This document shows, one piece after another, positions 58,646 to 64,000 of a stretch of 64,000 nt of DNA. Within the stretch, counting starts at the first letter, position 1, and every line of letters starts with the position of its first letter. Below the pieces are notes generated by a model. It searched no databases. It saw only the letters and a list, made by a program, of their open reading frames with translations, and was not told where the DNA came from. Origin of the DNA: Cognaticolwellia sediminilitoris (GTDB lineage Bacteria > Pseudomonadota > Gammaproteobacteria > Enterobacterales > Alteromonadaceae); the NCBI GenBank assembly GCA_002104535.1, contig NBOG01000002.1, forward strand, positions 380,240 to 444,239, written 5' to 3'. The translations under genes and the position numbers were made by a program.

Positions 58646-58996
58646 ATGCAACGTAATGAAGAATTATTTCCACTTGATAATGTCGGTAACGCACTTTGGG
58701 ATATGTTAAATGCGGGGGATGATTTAAATGTTGAGCGCGAATTTGAATTTTCCATTATTTTCCCTAGCCAAGAGCAAGCGCTGAAATTCGGTCAATTACT
58801 GTTAGAAAATAATCAAAAATTATCTTTTTGCCCTTATCAAGGCGATGAAGAGTTTCCTTGGGAAATAACTGCTTATCCATTTATGGCCGCAAACTATGAA
58901 AATATTGCTGCGTATCAAGAATTATTGATGACAAGCGCAACGCCATTTGCTGGAAAGTACGACGGTTGGTACTGTATCGATAGCAGTAAAGCTTAA
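58646..58996 (+). CDS. RraB-family protein (RNase E regulator type)
   Basis: 116 residues. EREFEFSIIFPSQEQALKFGQLLLENN and the PWEITAYPFMAANYENIAAYQ and FAGKYDGWYCID strings match the RraB/DUF695-like fold, where RraB inhibits RNase E in E. coli. Shorter than E. coli RraB (138 aa). Upstream of a small zinc-ribbon gene. Confidence 0.8.
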   Translation: MQRNEELFPLDNVGNALWDMLNAGDDLNVEREFEFSIIFPSQEQALKFGQLLLENNQKLSFCPYQGDEEFPWEITAYPFMAANYENIAAYQELLMTSATPFAGKYDGWYCIDSSKA

Positions 58997-59012
58997 ATTA
59001 GAAGGACAAACC

Positions 59013-59225
59013 ATGGATGAGCAACAGTTTCAGCGTTTAAAAAATGACAGTGCAAAATCATTTAATGATCAAAAAGCCTTGATCAAAAAAGTGCTGGCGG
59101 GGCGAGATATCGCTTGCCAGCAATGTGGTACCTTTATTCGTGTTTCTTTGCCTGAAGACAAAAAAACAACAGGACTATTTTGTGCTAAAGGCTGTACTAA
59201 TATTGCATTAGACTTTGTCTTATAA
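59013..59225 (+). CDS. Small zinc-ribbon-like protein, 70 aa
   Basis: Start at ATG 59013 with AAGGA upstream; the longer frame to 58947 overlaps rraB and lacks a ribosome site. Four Cys in CQQC and CAKGC (21 residues apart) form a likely zinc ribbon after a helical N-terminus. Starts 16 bases after the RraB-family gene. Its end overlaps the convergent flavoprotein gene by 6 bases. Function unknown. Confidence 0.7.
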   Translation: MDEQQFQRLKNDSAKSFNDQKALIKKVLAGRDIACQQCGTFIRVSLPEDKKTTGLFCAKGCTNIALDFVL

Positions 59226-59894
59226 AAATGTTGCGATATCCTGTAAGCTTTTTTTGATGCTGGCATGATGTGGCACAGTTGCATCCTCACTTGGATAACC
59301 GGCAATAATCAACATATATGGTCGGCTATTTTCATCACGATCACAGACCTTACTTAAAAATGACATCGGTTTCGGAGTATGGGTTAAGGTCGCTAACCCG
59401 CTCGAGTGTAAAGCATTAATTAAAAAACCTGTCGCAATACCCACTGATTCATGAACATAATAATTAGTGTTTTTATCTTCAATCGAAATACCGCCTTTTT
59501 TCTCACTGAATACTGCAATTAACCAAGGAGCATGCTCTAAATAGGGTTTATTTGCATCAGTGCCTAAAGGCTTCAATGCATCTAACCATTCTTCACTAGC
59601 CCGGCCTTGATAGAAGTTATTTTCATGAATTTCCGCTTGTTGGCGTATTTGCTGTTTTACATTATCACTGCTGATGGCGACAAAGTGCCAAGGTTGATGG
59701 TTTGCTCCGCTCGGGGCAGTACCCGCGGCTTTAATGCAGTTCTCAATTACCGCTTGAGGCACCGCTTTGTTACTAAAGCTGCGAATACTATGGCGGCGTT
59801 TGATATTTTCATAAAATGTTGCTGATCGTTCGATCATTTCTTCAGTGTTATATTCGATAAAATCGCTTAATGGCGATGCGTCATGAGTTTTCAT
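59220..59894 (-). CDS. Iodotyrosine deiodinase-like flavoprotein (nitroreductase superfamily)
   Basis: 224 residues, FMN-dependent. FMN phosphate contacts in RRHSIRSFSN; AGTAPSGANHQPWHFV; GYPSEDATVP. The lid has E91, Y95 and K116, in the same spacing as the residues that hold the halotyrosine zwitterion in iodotyrosine deiodinase (human E157, Y161, K182), and a Thr at 173 (THTP) where those enzymes contact FMN N5. Overall order follows IYD rather than classic NfsB. Likely reductive dehalogenation of halogenated tyrosine; activity is inference. Confidence 0.85.
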   Translation of the reverse strand: MKTHDASPLSDFIEYNTEEMIERSATFYENIKRRHSIRSFSNKAVPQAVIENCIKAAGTAPSGANHQPWHFVAISSDNVKQQIRQQAEIHENNFYQGRASEEWLDALKPLGTDANKPYLEHAPWLIAVFSEKKGGISIEDKNTNYYVHESVGIATGFLINALHSSGLATLTHTPKPMSFLSKVCDRDENSRPYMLIIAGYPSEDATVPHHASIKKSLQDIATFL

Positions 59895-60223
59895 AAGAGT
59901 CTGCTTGTTTTATTTATTGTTATATTTTTTTTACACCGTGGCGTACAAGAAGCGTTAGTTTAGAGATAATTAAATGACTGGGTGATCAGGTTTTCTGTTT
60001 ACGCCTAAACTAACCATAAGCACCAACATCTATACAGGCAAGACTGTAATTGCGCACAATAGTTAATTACAGATTAAAATTATTAACGCAGCCTAAATAC
60101 CTTTCTAAGTGGTCACTTCTTTAATTGGAGTGGTATCAGCTTATCTAAAATATCAATAAAAAGCCAAGTGTTATGTGGTTAAAGCTTAACTTTAAGTGTA
60201 AGAATGATCTCACTAGAAGGAAG
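59895..60223. other. Gene-free stretch
   Basis: About 330 AT-rich bases between the flavoprotein gene and the small membrane protein; I see no convincing gene, hairpin or operator in it. Confidence 0.5.
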
Positions 60224-60514
60224 TTAAAGGTCGATGTGTTTTTCTGAGGATAATTGCGCGAAGTAGTGCGCAAGACCTGTCGATTTACGTGTTTTTTCCG
60301 CTTTATAAACGCCAATTATAAGGAAGGTAGACATAATTATACTGATTGCCAATAAATTGACCGATTGTAAATACGCAGAAAGCAGAGTTGTAATAATAGC
60401 CCCAACAACGCAATAACTTAACGCAATTCGTAACCACGTATAAATAGCCATTATTGTGTTTGGCATAATTGTTTTAGAAGAATTTATCCGCTTTGTAGAC
60501 ATAGCTGTAGTCAA
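60224..60514 (-). CDS. Small membrane protein, 96 aa
   Basis: Two to three hydrophobic segments (LRIALSYCVVGAIITTLLSAYL, LLAISIIMSTFLIIGVY) and a basic cytoplasmic tail. No recognised family. Several in-frame ATGs near the 5' end (positions 60514, 60502, 60466) make the start uncertain. Confidence 0.55.
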   Translation of the reverse strand: MTTAMSTKRINSSKTIMPNTIMAIYTWLRIALSYCVVGAIITTLLSAYLQSVNLLAISIIMSTFLIIGVYKAEKTRKSTGLAHYFAQLSSEKHIDL

Positions 60515-60819
60515 AGGTACGTTACTTAATAGTGGTTCGAGTGAACAGTATAATTAAGTAATTAGGAATACATAAGCTAATTGCTATTCGAAAATAGTAT
60601 ATGACAGAGGTTAAGTTTATAAACTGGCCTATTATAAAAGCTTAATTGCTTTTAAAACTTTTTTATCAAGGGCTTATGACTTAAGTGTTATTTTTCGGTT
60701 CAAAATTTGACCGTCATCGAATTCAGGCAACTCAGTTTAAGCATCAACAGTTAGAGCAAAGAAGTTTTAATAGGCTAAAATTATGGTGCAGACTGAATTT
60801 AGAAAACAAAGGTTTATAT
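60515..60819. other. Gene-free stretch upstream of the stress protein
   Basis: 305 AT-rich bases. The chosen start of the stress protein leaves this stretch free; an in-frame extension of that gene begins at 60685 but has no homology. Nothing else recognisable. Confidence 0.4.
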
Positions 60820-61692
60820 ATGAAAAGCTTTAACAACATATTAGTGATTGCTGAAGATCTTAGTTTAAACCATGTTGTATTGCAAAAGGCATTGTTGCTA
60901 GCCCACAGAGCTCAAGCAAGTTTAACTATTATAGCCAATAAAAATGATGAAAACATAGAGTCTCATCTCGAACAAATGTATCAACAAAACACAGCGAATA
61001 TTAAAAATTTACAGGGAGAAGAAACTTCTACACCAAAAATAGACATTAAGATTAAATATTTTCCAGCGCCATTTTCTCATAAAGCTATCCTGACTGAAAT
61101 TTCAACAACCACTTATGATCTGTTGATTAAGGATATTAACTCCGCACATTTACAGTGGGGATTTTCTTGGTCAGATAATCATTATTTATTAAGGGAAGGT
61201 AATACCAATTTATTATTAGTTGGGCAGACACAATGGCAGGGTGGAGGCAATATTTTAGCGGCGTTAGAAACAGAAGAGTCGACTGAAAAGCACCAACAAG
61301 TGAATCAGTTTATGGTTGATGAAAGCCAATATTTAGCCAAGTTACTCAATAGTGATGTACATCTGGTAAATTGCTATTTAGAAGCCTCTAGTATTGCTTT
61401 ATCTGATGATGCATTTACTGGCGGAATTGAAGAGCCTGAACAGCAACATTGGCATCATTTATATAATTCAGCTCAACATTTTGGTGTTCAACAAGACCAT
61501 ATTCATATCGCAGAAGGCTTGCCTGAATATGCCATTCCACATCAAGCTGAAAAGTATAAGGCTGAAATAGTCGCCATTGGCGCTGGTGAACACCATGGTC
61601 TAGTTAGTATGCTCAAAGGTCACACTTGTGAATATATTATTAAGACGCTGCCTTGCGATGCGCTGATTTTAAAAGCGAATACTATGCAATAA
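60820..61692 (+). CDS. Tandem-domain universal stress protein
   Basis: 290 residues from ATG 60820; an in-frame opening to 60685 lacks homology and a ribosome site. Two UspA folds: the first begins FNNILVIAEDLSLNHVVLQKALLLA, the second contains AEIVAIGAGEHHGLVSMLKGHTCEYIIKTLPCDALIL, the family ending with a G-x2-G-x9-G(S/T)-like ATP region (here degenerate). Similar to the UspE type. Probably stress or oxygen adaptation. Confidence 0.88.
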   Translation: MKSFNNILVIAEDLSLNHVVLQKALLLAHRAQASLTIIANKNDENIESHLEQMYQQNTANIKNLQGEETSTPKIDIKIKYFPAPFSHKAILTEISTTTYDLLIKDINSAHLQWGFSWSDNHYLLREGNTNLLLVGQTQWQGGGNILAALETEESTEKHQQVNQFMVDESQYLAKLLNSDVHLVNCYLEASSIALSDDAFTGGIEEPEQQHWHHLYNSAQHFGVQQDHIHIAEGLPEYAIPHQAEKYKAEIVAIGAGEHHGLVSMLKGHTCEYIIKTLPCDALILKANTMQ

Positions 61693-61741
61693 AAGCTAGT
61701 CAGCAAATAATTACCTTTAAGAACAAGACCGAAGTAAATAT

Positions 61742-61769
61742 AAAAAAAGCGCCTACTTGGCGCTTTTTA
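61742..61769. terminator. Bidirectional terminator between the stress protein and purL
   Basis: Stem AAAAAGCGCC / GGCGCTTTTT with loop TACTT, A-rich on the left and T-rich on the right, so both convergent genes are served. Confidence 0.9.
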
Positions 61770-61794
61770 CATTTGTACATTCCGAATTTATTAT

Positions 61795-64000
61795 TTAGCC
61801 AATAAATTTACGGGCGTTACGGAACATACGTACCCAAGGCGAGTCCTCTTGCCACTCGTCAGGGTGCCAAGAGTTAGCAACGGTGCGAAATACTCGCTCT
61901 GGATGTGGCATCATAATCGTTACTCGACCATCCGTTGTAGTCAGTGCCGTAATACCATCTGGCGAGCCATTTGGGTTAGCTGGGTAAGTTTCTGTGATAT
62001 GACCGTAGTTATCAACATAACGCATAGCGACAGTGCCAGATTGGTTTGCGTTATCAATATCATCATCTGATTTGAATTCTGCGCGACCTTCACCGTGCGA
62101 TACTGCGATTGGCATACGAGAGCCTTCCATACCATCAAAGAATATTGATGGTGTAGCTTGGATCTCAACTAAGCTAAATCGAGCTTCAAAACGCTCTGAT
62201 TTGTTTTGTACGAAACGTGGCCAAGCATCAGAACCAGGAATAATTTCTTTTAGGTTTGACAACATTTGACAGCCGTTACACACACCTAATGAGAAAGTAT
62301 CTTCACGTTCGAAGAAAGCTTTAAACATCGCCTTAGCGTTTTTGTTAAACAAAATTGATTTTGCCCAACCTTCACCAGCGCCTAATACATCACCGTATGA
62401 GAAACCGCCACAAGCCACTAAGCCGTTAAAGTCGGCTAAGTCAGTACGACCCGATAAAATGTCTGACATATGAACATCAATTGCAACAAAGCCAGCGCGG
62501 TCAAATGCTGCGGCCATTTCAACATGCGAGTTAACGCCTTGTTCACGTAAAATTGCAATGCGTGGATTCGTACCACTTTGCGCATCTTTAGCTATAAGCT
62601 CAGCAACAATATCTTCGTTAATATCAAAACTTAAATCGGTATTTAGACCCGGATCTTCAGTATCGAATTTAACGTCATGTTCTTGCTGTGCACATTCTGG
62701 ATTATCACGAAGTGACTGCATTTTATGGGTAGTGTTTGCCCAAGTTGTACGGTAATACGTTCGAGAGTTTTCTAATACAATTTCGCCATCGCGGCTAAAC
62801 CGAATGGTATCTTCGTTGTTGATTCGGCCAATATCAGTGCAGTAATCTAAAACACCGTGCTCTGCTAAAATGCTGTGGATAGCATCAACGTCACTTTCGC
62901 GAATTTGAATAACAGCACCGAGCTCTTCGTTAAATAACGTATCTACATCGTTGCCAGATTTAGATGTTAGCTTGCTTAGGTCAATATCAACACCGGTATG
63001 ACCGGCAAATGCCATTTCTGCAACAGTTGTGAATAAACCACCGTCTGAAATATCATGATAAGCGATAAGTTTTTCACCGCGAACTAACGCTTGCATAGCA
63101 TTAAAGAAACCTTTCAACGTTTCTGGGCTATCCACATCAGGAGTTTCGTTGCCAAGTTGTTTATAAACTTGCGCTAAACATGAGCCACCTAAACGCTGCT
63201 TACCTTGTGATAAGTCAATAGCAACAAGGCGAGTATCGCCTAAGTCAGTACGTAACTCTGGTGTAACCGTTTTACGAATATCTTCAACAGCACCAAAGGC
63301 GGTGATGATTAATGACATTGGAGAAGTAACCGATTTTTCTTCGCCGTTTTCATCCCATTGCGTACGCATCGACATAGAATCTTTACCGACCGGAATCGTT
63401 AATCCAAGTGCAGGACAAAGTTCTTCACCAATGGCTTTAACCGCTTCGTAAAGGCCCGCGTCTTCACCAGGGTGACCTGCTGGCGACATCCAGTTTGCTG
63501 AAAGCTTGATACGATTTAACCTATCACCGTCAGAACCCGCAATATCAGTACCGGCAATATTCATTAATGATTCAGCTACCGCTAAACGAGCCGAAGCGCC
63601 AAAATTAAGTAATGCTACTGGTGTGCGCTCACCCAATGACATGGCTTCACCATGGTAAGAGTCAAGTGCAGAAGCGGTAACACCACAGTCAGCAACAGGC
63701 ACTTGCCAAGGGCCAACCATTTGGTCACGATTAACCATACCGGTTACCGAGCGATCGCCAATGGTGATTAAGAAGGTTTTCTCAGCAACCGTTGGTAAAG
63801 ATAAAATACGATTTGCAGCATCTGCCAAGTTGATTTTAGCTACATCTAATTGATCACCAAGTGCAGTTTTAGTTGCCACATCTTTAAAGATTTTAGGGGT
63901 TTTACCTAATAAAACCTCCAATGGTAAATCAATTGGTGTATCTAGCTTGTCGTTACCGGCAAAATGCGCGTCAGTAACTGTTAAGTGCTCTTCTTCAGTT
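61795..64000 (-). CDS. purL: Phosphoribosylformylglycinamidine synthase (3' part)
   Basis: FGAR amidotransferase, large fused gammaproteobacterial type (about 1,295 residues). The last about 735 codons are present: [11 protein letters not shown] at the right edge, [19 protein letters not shown], the second synthetase half, and a glutaminase domain with catalytic Cys in [10 protein letters not shown] and His in MPHPERVFR. The frame stays open to base 64000, so the gene continues outside the window and the TTG at 63921 is not its start. Confidence 0.98.
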   Translation of the reverse strand, partial: TEEEHLTVTDAHFAGNDKLDTPIDLPLEVLLGKTPKIFKDVATKTALGDQLDVAKINLADAANRILSLPTVAEKTFLITIGDRSVTGMVNRDQMVGPWQVPVADCGVTASALDSYHGEAMSLGERTPVALLNFGASARLAVAESLMNIAGTDIAGSDGDRLNRIKLSANWMSPAGHPGEDAGLYEAVKAIGEELCPALGLTIPVGKDSMSMRTQWDENGEEKSVTSPMSLIITAFGAVEDIRKTVTPELRTDLGDTRLVAIDLSQGKQRLGGSCLAQVYKQLGNETPDVDSPETLKGFFNAMQALVRGEKLIAYHDISDGGLFTTVAEMAFAGHTGVDIDLSKLTSKSGNDVDTLFNEELGAVIQIRESDVDAIHSILAEHGVLDYCTDIGRINNEDTIRFSRDGEIVLENSRTYYRTTWANTTHKMQSLRDNPECAQQEHDVKFDTEDPGLNTDLSFDINEDIVAELIAKDAQSGTNPRIAILREQGVNSHVEMAAAFDRAGFVAIDVHMSDILSGRTDLADFNGLVACGGFSYGDVLGAGEGWAKSILFNKNAKAMFKAFFEREDTFSLGVCNGCQMLSNLKEIIPGSDAWPRFVQNKSERFEARFSLVEIQATPSIFFDGMEGSRMPIAVSHGEGRAEFKSDDDIDNANQSGTVAMRYVDNYGHITETYPANPNGSPDGITALTTTDGRVTIMMPHPERVFRTVANSWHPDEWQEDSPWVRMFRNARKFIG

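Overview
The window is a low-GC chromosomal segment of a marine gammaproteobacterium of the Alteromonadales, most likely a Colwelliaceae member (Colwellia/Thalassotalea type). This rests on gene order and protein character: the lolB-ispE-prs // hemA-prfA-prmC-sirB2-sirB1-kdsA block, a tRNA array beside ubiF and miaB, and several families common in these genera. There is no prophage, integrase, transposase, rRNA operon or CRISPR array. Most of it is core chromosome with accessory genes inserted between conserved blocks.

Layout. 1-7.1 kb: 5' part of miaB, a large beta-propeller sensor with a decayed kinase module, a small unknown gene, a 2OG-Fe(II) oxygenase, a UbiF-type hydroxylase and a five-gene tRNA operon (Met-Leu-Gln-Gln-Leu) with a strong promoter. 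7.2-14.1 kb, minus strand: a small secreted protein, ychF, pth, rplY, a solute-binding protein, prs, ispE and lolB. 14.3-21.3 kb, plus strand: hemA, prfA, prmC, sirB2, sirB1, a DUF819 transporter and kdsA. 21.4-33 kb: a dicarboxylate/amino-acid symporter, an Ig-like surface lipoprotein, an arginase-family enzyme, topA, small genes, a YlqF-type GTPase and a HIT protein.

33-41 kb: a methionine gamma-lyase gene faces a TyrR/PhhR-type regulator. That regulator has an intact GAFTGA loop, and the shared intergenic region holds TYR-box-like palindromes and a sigma-54 -24/-12 element aimed at the lyase. Then come a double-receiver protein, yciH, etfBA and the ETF-quinone oxidoreductase gene, which has tandem PsrA-like operators upstream. 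40.9-46.2 kb: a signalling cluster with a single-domain response regulator, a REC-kinase, a GAF-kinase, a stand-alone ethylene-receptor-type membrane domain and a membrane kinase. This is the best candidate here for an undescribed system.

46.7-64 kb: a secreted coiled-coil protein, YggN and FapA-family genes, cinA, a DUF4097 protein, three tandem paralogous solute-binding-type proteins, a DapA that looks like the plant enzyme, a pseudouridine synthase, an RraB-family gene, an iodotyrosine-deiodinase-like flavoprotein, a tandem universal stress protein and the 3' part of purL.

All identifications are from reading the sequence and from family knowledge; no database search was run.
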